Below are positions 8,089-16,620 of a stretch of DNA of 64,000 nucleotides, in pieces. Numbering within the stretch: position 1 is the first letter of the stretch; each line of letters starts with the position of its first letter. The notes under the pieces were generated by a model. It ran no database searches, was not told the origin of the DNA, and saw nothing but the letters and a program-made list of their open reading frames with translations. The position numbers and the translations under genes are program-made. Source of the stretch: Streptomyces luomodiensis (GTDB taxonomy: Bacteria > Actinomycetota > Actinomycetes > Streptomycetales > Streptomycetaceae); NCBI RefSeq assembly GCF_031679605.1, contig NZ_CP117522.1:558001-622000 (forward strand), read 5' to 3'.

Positions 8089-8211
8089 TCCGCGGTCAGT
8101 GGTGCTGCGGTGGACTGGGCGCACAAGGGGTCGTGCGATCGGCGCGCCGGTGGAGAGGGTGCTCCGGGCAGGGGCCCGACAGGACGGGCCGGGCCCCGCC
8201 GACCGGTTCGG

Positions 8212-9186
8212 TCAGAGGTCCAGGACGAGCCGGCGTGAGGCGCAGCCGCCGACGCAGATCATCATGGATGCGCTGACTTCACGCTCCCGCTCGTTCAGGA
8301 TGCTGTCGGCGTGGATCGGCTTACCGGCGAGGACCTTGGTCTCGCAGGTGCCGCAGAAGCCCTCTTCGCAGGAGGAGAGGACGTCGGGGCACACGGTGCG
8401 TACCGCGTCGAGTATGGATGTTCCGGGCTCGACGGTGACCGTGGCCCCGGTGCGGGCGAGTTCGACCTCGAAGGACTCGCCCTCGGCCGCGCCGGAGACG
8501 TCCGGCGCGGTGCCCGGAGCTGTCCGTGCCTTCGGGTCGGCGGTGAACTGCTCGGTGTACAGGGTGGTGCCGGTGTCCGTGCACAGCTCCCGCAGTGCTG
8601 TCAGGAGTCCGGCCGGCCCGCACGCGTACACCGCCGCACCGGACGGGGCCCGAGAGACGATGGAGGCCAGGTCGAGGGGCCGGCCCTCGACGAGCGAGAT
8701 CTCGCCGCCGAGGCCGCGCACCTCATGGGTGAACGCCATACTGGCCGCGCTGCGGCCGCCGTAGTGGAGTTCCCAGGAATCCCCGCGGCGGCTCGCCTCG
8801 CGGGCGAGGGCGAGGACCGGGGTGATCCCGATGCCGCCCGCGACGAGGACATGGTGCTCGGCGGAGCGCAACGGGAAGTGGTTGCGCGGACCGCGGATCG
8901 GGAGCGTGCGGCCGACGAACGCGGTGTCGTGGATCTCCGCGGAACCACCGCGCCCGTTGTCCTCCCGCAGCACGGCGACGGTGTAGGCAGCCGCGTCAGG
9001 GGCTCCGCACAGCGAGTACTGGCGCACCGTGCCCGAGGGCAGACGCACGTCGATGTGCGCGCCCGCTTCCCAGGAGGGCAGAGGGCGGCCGTCAGCCGCG
9101 GCGAGAGTGAGCGACACGACCCCCTCAGCCTCCAGCCGGACCTGGGTGACGACGGTATCGCGCCAGCTGTCCGTCGTCCCGGTCAT
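8212..9186 (-). CDS. Phthalate dioxygenase reductase-type flavo-iron-sulfur reductase
   Basis: A 324-residue electron-transfer protein with the PDR domain order. An FMN-binding barrel at about 1-105 holds RQYSL. An NAD-binding domain at about 110-220 holds GGIGITPV and YACGPAGLL. A C-terminal plant-type 2Fe-2S ferredoxin domain carries Cys ligands in SCEEGFCGTC near 275-283 and a fourth Cys in MICVGGC near 312. It takes electrons from NAD(P)H and passes them to an oxygenase, here most likely the Rieske enzyme encoded two genes upstream. Its ATG overlaps the stop of the preceding small gene by 4 bp, so the two are coupled. Confidence 0.92.
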   Translation of the reverse strand: MTGTTDSWRDTVVTQVRLEAEGVVSLTLAAADGRPLPSWEAGAHIDVRLPSGTVRQYSLCGAPDAAAYTVAVLREDNGRGGSAEIHDTAFVGRTLPIRGPRNHFPLRSAEHHVLVAGGIGITPVLALAREASRRGDSWELHYGGRSAASMAFTHEVRGLGGEISLVEGRPLDLASIVSRAPSGAAVYACGPAGLLTALRELCTDTGTTLYTEQFTADPKARTAPGTAPDVSGAAEGESFEVELARTGATVTVEPGTSILDAVRTVCPDVLSSCEEGFCGTCETKVLAGKPIHADSILNEREREVSASMMICVGGCASRRLVLDL

Positions 9187-9623
9187 GCCGTCACCTCCGC
9201 CGCATCCCGGCTGCCGCCACGCAGGACCTGGAGCAGGTGCAGGACGGGCGGCATGTCCCGGACGATGACGACGGTGTCGGCGTACTCCCGCACCACGGCG
9301 GCGCCGGCATCCTCGTCCGCCCCGCTCCAGGCGAGACACGGCGTGACGACAACCGCACCGAGGAGGGTGCCGGTATCCCGGGCCGCGTGGCCCAGACGGA
9401 TCACCGTGTCATGGTCGACGGCGGCCAGGTCCCGTACGAGCAGGGTGATGACGTCGGCACGCTCGAGGTGCTTCCGCTCGTCGGCGAGCGACGCTCCGTC
9501 GGCGACGGTGATCCCGGGGAGCTGGTCGATCAGGGCGGCGGCGGAGGTACGGGCCGCGGGGTCGAGAGGGACGAGCAGCACGTCGGCTTCATAGGACCGC
9601 CGGGTCCAGGAGTTCGTCGGCAT
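9183..9623 (-). CDS. Small protein of unknown function in the Rieske operon
   Basis: The 146-residue protein lacks signal peptide, cysteine motifs and membrane helices. Strand-helix alternation is clear (DVLLVPLD, ADVITLLVRDL, GTLLGAVVVTP, YADTVVIVRDMPP). The order resembles part of the FtsZ/tubulin GTPase fold: an acidic ADV strand, a stretch before a GxLxGAVVTxP-like strand, then a LREYxDTVIVIxN-like strand. The glycine-rich tubulin signature loop is missing, so GTP binding is unlikely. It lies 81 bp downstream of the Rieske oxygenase gene and overlaps the reductase gene by 4 bp, so it is probably a partner or assembly factor of that system. The resemblance is by eye only. Confidence 0.6.
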   Translation of the reverse strand: MPTNSWTRRSYEADVLLVPLDPAARTSAAALIDQLPGITVADGASLADERKHLERADVITLLVRDLAAVDHDTVIRLGHAARDTGTLLGAVVVTPCLAWSGADEDAGAAVVREYADTVVIVRDMPPVLHLLQVLRGGSRDAAEVTA

Positions 9624-9704
9624 GGGCCACCTCTCCTTTCTTTCTTCCTTGGCTGAGCCTTCGCAGACGGTGCGAGAGGCAGCGTGTGGTGCTAAGGAGG
9701 TGCG

Positions 9705-10991
9705 TCAGATGGAGACGAAGTCTTCGCCGTCGCGGACCACCAGCGCGTCCGCGGCGCCCTCCTGGAACGGAACCGACTTCGGCACCAGCACCGAGGCGGA
9801 GCGGACGCGGTGGTGCGCGCCCTGGTCGCCGGGGACGGGGTCGCCCTTGGCCGCGGTCTCGGCGGCGGCGAGGAGGCGCCTGCGGGCGAGGATGATCGCG
9901 GCGTCGGAGGTGCCGAGGCGTTCCTTGGTGCGATCGACGATGGCGCCCATGCTCTCCTGGAGGGAGAAGTCCTGGGCGGCGATGCCCTCGACACCGGAGA
10001 AGGACTTCTTGTCCTTCTGCGCCTGGCGGTCGATCAGGTAGTCGTTGGAGGCGTTGGCGAGGGTGTCGTACGTGCCTGGGATGTACTTGGCGTGGATGCC
10101 CTCGCCGTTGCGCATCGCGGTGAGTTCCGCCTCGGTGAGGTCGCGGGTGGGATGGTAGTTGATGGACCAGGCCCAGCAGGTCTCGTCGTCGATGGGAACC
10201 CAGGCGTGGGCGCCGAGCGGGTTGTGCGTGCCGAACGGCGGGATGATCGTGTACCAGGGCATGATCCACTGCGTGATGCGCCAGTAGTACTGCTCGTCCT
10301 CCGCGTTGCGCCGGGCGCCGATGAGGAGCCCGCCGTCGGACTCGACCACCTCGAACTTCGGCCGGGTGTCGGCCTTCAGGTAGGCGAGACCGGCGGTGCC
10401 GGCGTGCATCGGGTCGTCGTCCATGTTGAAGCGGTGGGCGAAGGAGACGTGGCTGGAGTCGATACCGCCCTCCATCGCCTGCATGAAGTTGGTCATCTGG
10501 CGGCGCTTGGAGACGAACACCCTGCTCGCCGGCAGGCCCGCCCACTCCAGGTCCGGGAGCTCGGGCTTGAGCTCGGCGGGGCCCATGTAGGTCCAGATGA
10601 CACCGCCCCGCTCGACGCACGGGTAGGCAGGCTGCTTGATCTTCTCGCACATGCGGCTCTCCGGCGGCTCGGAGGGCATGTCGACGCAGTTGCCCGCCAC
10701 GTCGTACTTCCAGCCGTGGTAGGCGCAGCGCAGTCCGCCCTCCTCGTTGCGGCCGAAGAAGAGGGAGGCGGTGCGGTGGCTGCACAGCTCGTCCAGGAGG
10801 CCGACCCGCCCCTCGGTGTCGCGGAAGGCGATGAGCCGTTCGCCCAGCAGCTTGACGCGCACCGGCGGGCAGTCCGGCTCGGGCAGCTCCTCCGCGAGAA
10901 GGGCCGGTATCCAGTAGCGGCGGAGCAGGGTGCCCATCTCGGTGCCGCGGTCGGTGCGGACGAGCCGCTCGTTCTGTTCTCGGGTCAGCAT
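9705..10991 (-). CDS. Rieske non-haem iron oxygenase, alpha subunit (phthalate 4,5-dioxygenase type)
   Basis: The 428-residue protein starts with the phthalate/phenoxybenzoate oxygenase N-terminus (MLTREQNERLVRTDRGTEMG). The Rieske [2Fe-2S] ligands are C-S-H near residue 69 and C-A-Y-H near 89, the second Cys followed by HGWKYD. The catalytic Fe site is in EGGIDSSHVSFAHR (two His, about 182-192), with a distal Asp supplied by AAQDFSLQES. Such single-subunit (alpha-only) enzymes hydroxylate or dealkylate substituted aromatics. It pairs with the PDR-type reductase in the same operon. A Rieske ferredoxin also occurs 6 kb upstream, which is not the usual partner of this class. Substrate unknown. 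Confidence 0.92.
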   Translation of the reverse strand: MLTREQNERLVRTDRGTEMGTLLRRYWIPALLAEELPEPDCPPVRVKLLGERLIAFRDTEGRVGLLDELCSHRTASLFFGRNEEGGLRCAYHGWKYDVAGNCVDMPSEPPESRMCEKIKQPAYPCVERGGVIWTYMGPAELKPELPDLEWAGLPASRVFVSKRRQMTNFMQAMEGGIDSSHVSFAHRFNMDDDPMHAGTAGLAYLKADTRPKFEVVESDGGLLIGARRNAEDEQYYWRITQWIMPWYTIIPPFGTHNPLGAHAWVPIDDETCWAWSINYHPTRDLTEAELTAMRNGEGIHAKYIPGTYDTLANASNDYLIDRQAQKDKKSFSGVEGIAAQDFSLQESMGAIVDRTKERLGTSDAAIILARRRLLAAAETAAKGDPVPGDQGAHHRVRSASVLVPKSVPFQEGAADALVVRDGEDFVSI

Positions 10992-11077
10992 GATGAGGCT
11001 CCTCAGGTGTACGAGTGAGATGCGCGTGCGGCGGTGAAGCGGGGCCGCACGGCCGTGGGAGTGATGTCCTGTGTCGG

Positions 11078-12202
11078 TCAGTGCGCGTGGGGGCGCACCA
11101 CGACGTGCGGGGTCTCGGGGCCGGTGCCGGCGGCGAGGTGGCCGAGCATGGCGCCGGTTCCCTCCAGCGTGGTGTCGGCCGAGGGGACGAGCTGGAGGCG
11201 GGACGTTCCGTCGGCCAGGGAGGTGAGCGCGGTGGCGATCGCCTCGGGGCGTCGGCCGCGGACCGCGGTGACGGTGAGGTTGCGCCGGGTCATGGCGGTG
11301 GTGTCGACGGGGACGTGGGCGGGGTTCTTGGGAGTGGTGAGAACGAGCCTGCCGCCTTGTCCCAGGAGATCGACAGCGACGGCGATGACGTGCGGCGCGG
11401 GTCCGACGGTGTCGACCACGACGTCGGCGGGATCGGACCCGAGCACCCGCTGGATGCTCGCGGCGAGTTCGTCGCCGGAGTCAGCGGTGACGGTGTGCGC
11501 GCCGAGCAGCTCGGCGATGTCCAGCCGCGCGCGGTCCCGGCTCAGTCCCGCGACGACCACGTGCGCTCCGGCCCAGCGGGCAGCCGCGGTGACGGCCAGC
11601 CCGTGGTAGCCGGGGCCGAGCACGATGACACGGTCCCCCTTGGTCACGCCACCCGCCCGGACCGTCCAGTCGAGAGCGTTGGCGTAGGGAAGCACCCAGG
11701 CGGCGAGTTCGTCGGACAGGCCGCCGGGCAGTGGGTGCAGCACCGCGTTGGGCGGCAGCAGCAGGTACTCGGCGTTGCCACCGTAGAGCCCGGGTTCCTC
11801 GTCGGCGGGGATGGTTCCTATGCGCCGGCCACCTCCCCACAGATCGGTGTCGGGGCACAGCCGGTACGTGCCGGCCAGGCAGGCCCGGCAGGTTCCGCAC
11901 GGCAGGTACTCCTCCACCACCACGCGCTGTCCCACCGTTCCCGACCATCGGCGCGGGCCGGGCTCGTCGGCGACAGCCGCGATCGTGCCGGCGACGTGGT
12001 GGCCCAGGACGGTGGGGGCCGCCAGACCCTGTGCGTAGAGGTTGACGTCGGTGCCGCAGATCCCGGAGGACGCGACGCGCAGCCAGCCCTCACCGGGCCG
12101 CGGGGATCTCGTCGGCATGCGGCGTACCTCGCTGCGCGCTCCGGGGAGGGCCACGCCGGCGCGCGCCGAGTCCGGTACCGCTGCGGCGGATGTGTCGCCC
12201 AC
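11078..12202 (-). CDS. Zinc-dependent medium-chain alcohol dehydrogenase
   Basis: A 374-residue MDR-family dehydrogenase. Catalytic zinc ligands start at CGTDVN (about residue 50) and GHH (about 70). The structural zinc Cys cluster is CGTCRACLAGTYRLC (about 100). The NAD domain follows with LGPGYHGLAVTAAA and an oxidation of alcohol to aldehyde or ketone is expected. The start is a GTG at 12202, directly after an AAGGAGG site; a much longer open frame upstream is read-through of the neighbouring gene. It has its own strong promoter with twin IclR-type operators. It would oxidise an alcohol formed in the island, with the aldehyde passed to the ALDH gene product. The Rieske oxygenase gene follows 86 bp downstream. 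Confidence 0.88.
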   Translation of the reverse strand: MGDTSAAAVPDSARAGVALPGARSEVRRMPTRSPRPGEGWLRVASSGICGTDVNLYAQGLAAPTVLGHHVAGTIAAVADEPGPRRWSGTVGQRVVVEEYLPCGTCRACLAGTYRLCPDTDLWGGGRRIGTIPADEEPGLYGGNAEYLLLPPNAVLHPLPGGLSDELAAWVLPYANALDWTVRAGGVTKGDRVIVLGPGYHGLAVTAAARWAGAHVVVAGLSRDRARLDIAELLGAHTVTADSGDELAASIQRVLGSDPADVVVDTVGPAPHVIAVAVDLLGQGGRLVLTTPKNPAHVPVDTTAMTRRNLTVTAVRGRRPEAIATALTSLADGTSRLQLVPSADTTLEGTGAMLGHLAAGTGPETPHVVVRPHAH

Positions 12203-12217
12203 AACTTCCTCCTTATT

Positions 12218-12285
12218 ATCACTAGGCGATACATGGATATCGCTTAGCGATTCGATACGGTAGGGGCTGCACGCAGCCCCGTCAA
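12218..12285 (-). promoter_or_regulatory. adh promoter with twin IclR-type operators
   Basis: On the minus strand a -35 TTGACG (12280-12285) and a -10 TACCGT (12257-12262) are spaced by 17 bp. Just downstream are palindrome 1, ATCGC-TTA-GCGAT as read on plus (12239-12251), and palindrome 2, ATCAC-TAG-GCGAT (12218-12230), with centres 21 bp apart. The first covers the expected transcription start and the second abuts the ribosome binding site. This arrangement suits repression. Confidence 0.75.
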
Positions 12286-12303
12286 CAGGTGCGAAACGGC
12301 TGT

Positions 12304-13575
12304 TCAACGTGGCCACAGCTGGTAGACCAGCAGCGCGTTCAGGCTGGTGATGACCACGGCGATGAGCACCAGGACCGCTGTGAACGTCCGGGAGTTGGCG
12401 AACTCCCCCATGAGGCACCGATCGCGCGCCGCTGCGATCAGCGGCACCAGCGCGCAGGGGATGCCGAAACTCAGGACCACCTGGCTCGCGTTCAACACCG
12501 TGGTGCCGTCGATCCCCAGGCCGAGAACCGCCAGAGACGGTGCCATCGTGATCAGGCGTCGGAGCAGCAAGGGGATGCCGAGCCGTACGAATCCGGACAT
12601 CACCACCTGCCCGGCATAGGTGCCGACAGCGGACGAGGAGATCCCGGAGGCCAGCAGCGCGACGGCGAAGACCAGGGCGGCCGTGCCCCCGAGCCCGTGC
12701 GCCAGCGCCGCGTGGACCCCTTCGAGAGAAGACCCGTCCCCGCCCGAGCCGTCGTGGAGCACCGCGGCGGCCACCATCAGCATCGCCGCGTTCACCAGGC
12801 CGGCCAGCCCGAGGCCGGCCAGCACGGACCAGCGTGCGCCACGCAGCATGCCGACGCACTCGGCGCGGCTGCGAGCGACAGCGCCCCTGGCCGTCAGCGC
12901 CGAATGCAGATACACCGCATGGGGCATGACGGTCGCGCCGACGATTCCCACCGCGAGGAAGAGCCGCTCTCCGCCGGGGACAGCCGGTACCAGTCCCGAG
13001 AAGACATCCCGGGGGGCCGGATCCGAACGCAGCAACTGATAGCCGAATCCGCCGACGACCAGCAGCAGGAGCGCGGTGACAGCACGCTCGAAGGGCCTGC
13101 TCCCCCGCGCCTGCAACCCCAGCACGGCGAAGGCCGCCACGGCCGTGATGAGTCCGGCCGGGAACAGCGGCACTCCGAACAGCAGACGCAGTCCCAACGC
13201 GGCGCCGATGAACTCGGCCAAGTCGGTCGCCATGGCGACGAGTTCCGCCTGTGCCCACAGTGGCCACCGGACCCAGGACCGGTACCGGCCGGCGCACACC
13301 TCCGGCAGCGACTTGCCGGTGACCACACCGAGCTTGGCCGCGCAGTACTGCACCGGCATCGCCATCAGACCGGCCGCCACCACCACCCACATCAGCTGGT
13401 ATCCGAACCGGGCCCCGGCGCCGAAGTTCGTGGCGAAGTTGCCGGGATCGACGTAGGCGGTCGCCGCCACGAGCGCCGGTCCGAGAACCCCGAGGACAAC
13501 ACCGCCCGAGAGCACCGCCCGCGGCGTCGAGGGCGGGATATCCCGCTCCGGCGCCTGCTCGGTACTGAGGGCCAC
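12304..13575 (-). CDS. Nramp-family divalent metal transporter (MntH-like)
   Basis: A 423-residue membrane protein with about 11 helices. Both Nramp metal-site motifs are present: DPGNFATN in helix 1 and MPHAVYLHSAL in helix 6. These proteins import Mn2+ or Fe2+ with protons. The GTG at 13575 follows a GGAGG site by 9 nt; longer in-frame starts upstream are unlikely because they reach into the ALDH gene. Its position inside an island of iron-sulfur and mononuclear iron enzymes suggests metal supply. No Mn- or Fe-sensing site is seen upstream. The gap from the ALDH gene is 62 bp, so it may share that transcript. Confidence 0.9.
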   Translation of the reverse strand: MALSTEQAPERDIPPSTPRAVLSGGVVLGVLGPALVAATAYVDPGNFATNFGAGARFGYQLMWVVVAAGLMAMPVQYCAAKLGVVTGKSLPEVCAGRYRSWVRWPLWAQAELVAMATDLAEFIGAALGLRLLFGVPLFPAGLITAVAAFAVLGLQARGSRPFERAVTALLLLVVGGFGYQLLRSDPAPRDVFSGLVPAVPGGERLFLAVGIVGATVMPHAVYLHSALTARGAVARSRAECVGMLRGARWSVLAGLGLAGLVNAAMLMVAAAVLHDGSGGDGSSLEGVHAALAHGLGGTAALVFAVALLASGISSSAVGTYAGQVVMSGFVRLGIPLLLRRLITMAPSLAVLGLGIDGTTVLNASQVVLSFGIPCALVPLIAAARDRCLMGEFANSRTFTAVLVLIAVVITSLNALLVYQLWPR

Positions 13576-13637
13576 AGGGACACACCTCCGGAAATGTGCG
13601 GGGAAGAGGCGAACCGCGCGACGCCCTCGCTCCCCCT

Positions 13638-15080
13638 CTAGCCGACGGGCAGATGGATGTGCTTGGTCTCCGTGAACTGCGCGACACCGTGGATGCCGCG
13701 GACCCGGCCCAGCCCCGAGGACTTCATGCCGCCACCCGGCGCGTCGGGGTACGACGTGTTCCATCCGTTGACCCAGACGGTTCCGGCCTCCAGCCGTGCG
13801 GCAACCCGCAGGGCGCGTCCGGGGTCACCGGTCCACACCGCGGCGACGAGGCCGTAGCGCGTCACGTTGGCACGTGTGACGGCGTCTTCCTCGTTGTCGA
13901 AGGGCTCGATGGTCAGCACCGGGCCGAAGACGTCGGTGTGGATGATCGCCGCGTCGCGGTCAGGGTCGTCGACGACGGCCGGCGTCACCGCATGGCCCGC
14001 GATCCCGTCGGGGTGGACGAGTTCCCCGCCGCTGACACCTGCCTGCCCTCGCACACCATCGATGTGCCCCATGACCGATGCGGCGTGAGCGGGCGAGACG
14101 AGGGGGCCGATCTCGGTGGCATCCTTCGCGGGATCACCGAGCCGCATGGCCCGGAGGGTATCCCGGACCGCGCCGACCGCCTCACGGTGCACGGAACGGT
14201 GGACCAACAGCCGTGAGCAGGCCATGCACATCTGCCCCGCGGTGATGACGGCCGCACGGGCCAGTGTCGGCAGGGCGGAGTCGAGGTCGGCGTCGGGCAG
14301 GACGACTGCGGCGTTCTTGCCTCCGAGTTCGAGCAGCGGCCGCAGCATACGGTCCGCCGTCGACCTCAGGACGGCCTCGCCCACCTTGGTGGAGCCGGTG
14401 AATGCCACGGCCCGCATGCGGGGATCGTGGAGCAGGTGCTGCGCGACCGCCACATCGCCGTAGACCACCTGCACCACCTCCTCGGGCAGACCGGCACGGC
14501 GGCCGAGCCTCAGTACGCGTGTGGTGACGTGGCTGGTCTGCGGGGAGGGCTTGACGATGCACGTCACACCGGCCGCGAGAGCGGGGGCGATGTCACGGAG
14601 CAGGAGCAGCACGGGCCAGTTCCACGGGACCAGGAAGAGGCTCGGTCCGACCGGTTCGCGCACCACGTGGCTGACGCTGCCGTCGGGCAGGCTGCCGGCT
14701 GTGCCGAGGTGGATACGGGTCAGACCCGCGTTGTACTCCAGGGCGTCCGCGGCAGCGGCCACCTCGGCCCGCGCCTCGGTGATCGGCTTGCCCGTCTCCG
14801 CGACGAGATCCGCACTCAGCTCCCCGGCGTCGGCCCGTAGCGCCTCCGCCCAGTCGCGCATGACGCGCGAGCGTCGTCTGGGGTCCGCGGCCCAGGTCCG
14901 AAGGCCCGCCGCGGCCGATGACGCCACGGCGTCCAGTTCGTCCGCGGTCGTGGGCTGGATCTCCGGGAGAGGGGCCAAGGTGGTGGGGTTGAGCGGCCGG
15001 ATGAGGGGATCCCAGCCGGCTCCGTCCTCCCTCGAAGCGTCCTGCGTCGCGGCCTGCGATATCTGCCGTGCCGCGGTCAC
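13638..15080 (-). CDS. NAD(P)-dependent aldehyde dehydrogenase
   Basis: A 480-residue ALDH-superfamily protein. The oxyanion-region motif LVPWNWP is near residue 150, the cofactor motif FTGSTKVG near 227, the general-base Glu in LELGGKN near 252, and the catalytic Cys in GQMCMACSR near 283. It converts an aldehyde to a carboxylate. The closest groups are benzaldehyde/vanillin and succinate-semialdehyde types. The GTG start overlaps the stop of the amidohydrolase gene by 4 bp, so the two enzymes are coupled. With the neighbouring alcohol dehydrogenase it would form an alcohol-to-acid pair. Confidence 0.92.
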   Translation of the reverse strand: MTAARQISQAATQDASREDGAGWDPLIRPLNPTTLAPLPEIQPTTADELDAVASSAAAGLRTWAADPRRRSRVMRDWAEALRADAGELSADLVAETGKPITEARAEVAAAADALEYNAGLTRIHLGTAGSLPDGSVSHVVREPVGPSLFLVPWNWPVLLLLRDIAPALAAGVTCIVKPSPQTSHVTTRVLRLGRRAGLPEEVVQVVYGDVAVAQHLLHDPRMRAVAFTGSTKVGEAVLRSTADRMLRPLLELGGKNAAVVLPDADLDSALPTLARAAVITAGQMCMACSRLLVHRSVHREAVGAVRDTLRAMRLGDPAKDATEIGPLVSPAHAASVMGHIDGVRGQAGVSGGELVHPDGIAGHAVTPAVVDDPDRDAAIIHTDVFGPVLTIEPFDNEEDAVTRANVTRYGLVAAVWTGDPGRALRVAARLEAGTVWVNGWNTSYPDAPGGGMKSSGLGRVRGIHGVAQFTETKHIHLPVG

Positions 15081-16279
15081 AGGTCGAAGACCTTCCGGGC
15101 GTTGCCACCGAGGATGTTCAGCTTCGCCTGCTCATCGAGGAAGGGAATGCCCATGATGCGACCGGGGACGTCGAAGTCCCAGTGCGGCCAGTCCGAGGAG
15201 TAGAGCAGGGTGTCCTTGGCGTTCATGGCGTTGAAGGTGGATTCCAGCAGCGCCATGTCCGTGATCTCGATGGGCTGCGAGGTGTAGTACATCTGCCGCA
15301 TGTAGTCGCTGGGGAGCCGGCGCAGCAGGGGCGCCTCGGACTGCCGCATCAGGTACTCGTGGTCCAGGCGCTGCATCATGAACGGGAGCCAGGCGAGCCC
15401 GCTCTCGATCCAGATGGTCTTCAGGCGGGGGAACCGTTCCGGGATGCCGTTGACGATCCAGTTGGTCAGGTGCGTCATGTTGCAGGTGACGAACGACATG
15501 GCGTGGACGGACAGGAACCGGTTCATCGTGGAGGTCATGGAGTCCTCCCACGTCGGGCCGGCGTGGAAGCCGATGGGCAGGCCCCGCTCCTCCAGCTCGG
15601 CGTACAGCGGCATGTACTCGTTGCGGTGCACGCCCGCGTGCCGTTGACTGGTCACGAGGAAGCCCAGGACGTCCGGGTGGTCCCCGAACTCGCGGATGGT
15701 CTCCAGGGACGCCTGCGGGTCCTCGAAGGGAAGACCGAGCATGGTCTTGATCCTGGGGTCCTTCGGCAGGACGTTCTCGACGAACCACCGGTTGTAGGCC
15801 TTCATCAGCTGCACGGCGATACCCTTCTCGGGGTGCAGTCCGATCTCCAGCATCGGCTGGGGGAAGACCACCTGGACGTCGATGCTCATCGCGTCCATCG
15901 CCCGGCGCACCAGCTCGACATCACGGGCGTCGCCGGTGTCCGGTACCGACTCCGCGAGACCCGACTGGTGCGGAATGCGCGCACCGGCGTCCTGGAGGGC
16001 AAGTCCGGCCTTGTAGTTGCTCAGGGCGAGCTGCCCCGCCTGCGGGCGGTGGATCATCATCTGTTGCGCGATGTCGCGCAGGACGGGGTCCTCGACGTAG
16101 GAGATGATGTCCTTCCAGGAGTTCAGCTCCGCGTGGTGCGAGTCGACATCGCAGATGAAGACCTTGTCGAGCCCGTAGCGATCGGTGTCGCGGCGGGCGT
16201 TGGCCAGGATGTCCGCCGTGTGCGTGCGGGTGGTGATTTCCTGCGTGGGAAGTGGCTTGGGCTGGTGGGTCGTGGTCAT
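15077..16279 (-). CDS. Amidohydrolase-superfamily protein (ACMSD/aromatic decarboxylase type)
   Basis: The 400-residue protein is a metal-dependent TIM barrel of the amidohydrolase-2 group (COG2159), which includes ACMSD, gamma-resorcylate and 5-carboxyvanillate decarboxylases. The first metal motif appears as CDVDSHH rather than the common DxHxH. A His follows in IGFHAGP, an acidic IWIESGLAW strand after that, and the terminal Asp motif in YSSDWPHWDFD. In an aromatic island it most likely removes a carboxylate or hydrolyses a ring-fission product. The ATG at 16279 was chosen because it follows AAAAGGAG; an in-frame ATG six codons earlier has no such site. Confidence 0.85.
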   Translation of the reverse strand: MTTTHQPKPLPTQEITTRTHTADILANARRDTDRYGLDKVFICDVDSHHAELNSWKDIISYVEDPVLRDIAQQMMIHRPQAGQLALSNYKAGLALQDAGARIPHQSGLAESVPDTGDARDVELVRRAMDAMSIDVQVVFPQPMLEIGLHPEKGIAVQLMKAYNRWFVENVLPKDPRIKTMLGLPFEDPQASLETIREFGDHPDVLGFLVTSQRHAGVHRNEYMPLYAELEERGLPIGFHAGPTWEDSMTSTMNRFLSVHAMSFVTCNMTHLTNWIVNGIPERFPRLKTIWIESGLAWLPFMMQRLDHEYLMRQSEAPLLRRLPSDYMRQMYYTSQPIEITDMALLESTFNAMNAKDTLLYSSDWPHWDFDVPGRIMGIPFLDEQAKLNILGGNARKVFDL

Positions 16280-16305
16280 GGTCTGCTCCTTTTCCATAGA
16301 GCGGC

Positions 16306-16620
16306 TCAGCGGGAGCGGGAGAACCACAGGGCGAGGTCGAACGGGTTCAGGTCCCGGGCCCGCAGCAGCGCGCACGCCAGCTCGACGGCCTCGGTGGGGT
16401 TCACATCGGAGCGGAGCGGCTCATCGACTCGGGCGCCGGTCGCCTCGGCGTGCGCCGTGAAGAGACGGGCGGCGGCGGTGACCAGACTGCGGACGGCGTC
16501 GGCCGGCACCTCGGCCGGCTCCTGCGGCGTCCGGCCGTTCAGCAGGGCATCGACCTGGGCTTCCAGTTCGGTTGCCTGACGGGCGAGCTCGGCGCCCTTG
16601 GTGAGCTCAGAGAGCGACAT
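16306..16620 (-). CDS. Small helical protein of unknown function, Rieske cluster
   Basis: The 104-residue protein is mostly helical, has no Cys, no signal peptide and no membrane segment. It begins MSLSELTKGAELARQATELE and ends with a block (ACALLRARDLNPFDLALWFS) that looks conserved in style. The ATG lies inside the end of the Rieske ferredoxin gene (14-bp overlap), so translation is probably coupled. A role as partner or chaperone of the ferredoxin or amidohydrolase is possible. I do not recognise the family. Confidence 0.7.
   Translation of the reverse strand: MSLSELTKGAELARQATELEAQVDALLNGRTPQEPAEVPADAVRSLVTAAARLFTAHAEATGARVDEPLRSDVNPTEAVELACALLRARDLNPFDLALWFSRSR

Noticed and set aside
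11078..13687. Continuous minus-strand frame that would fuse the alcohol dehydrogenase to upstream sequence
   Set aside because: The upstream part is a wrong-frame reading of the Nramp gene and lacks any domain. A strong AAGGAGG plus GTG marks the real start at 12202.
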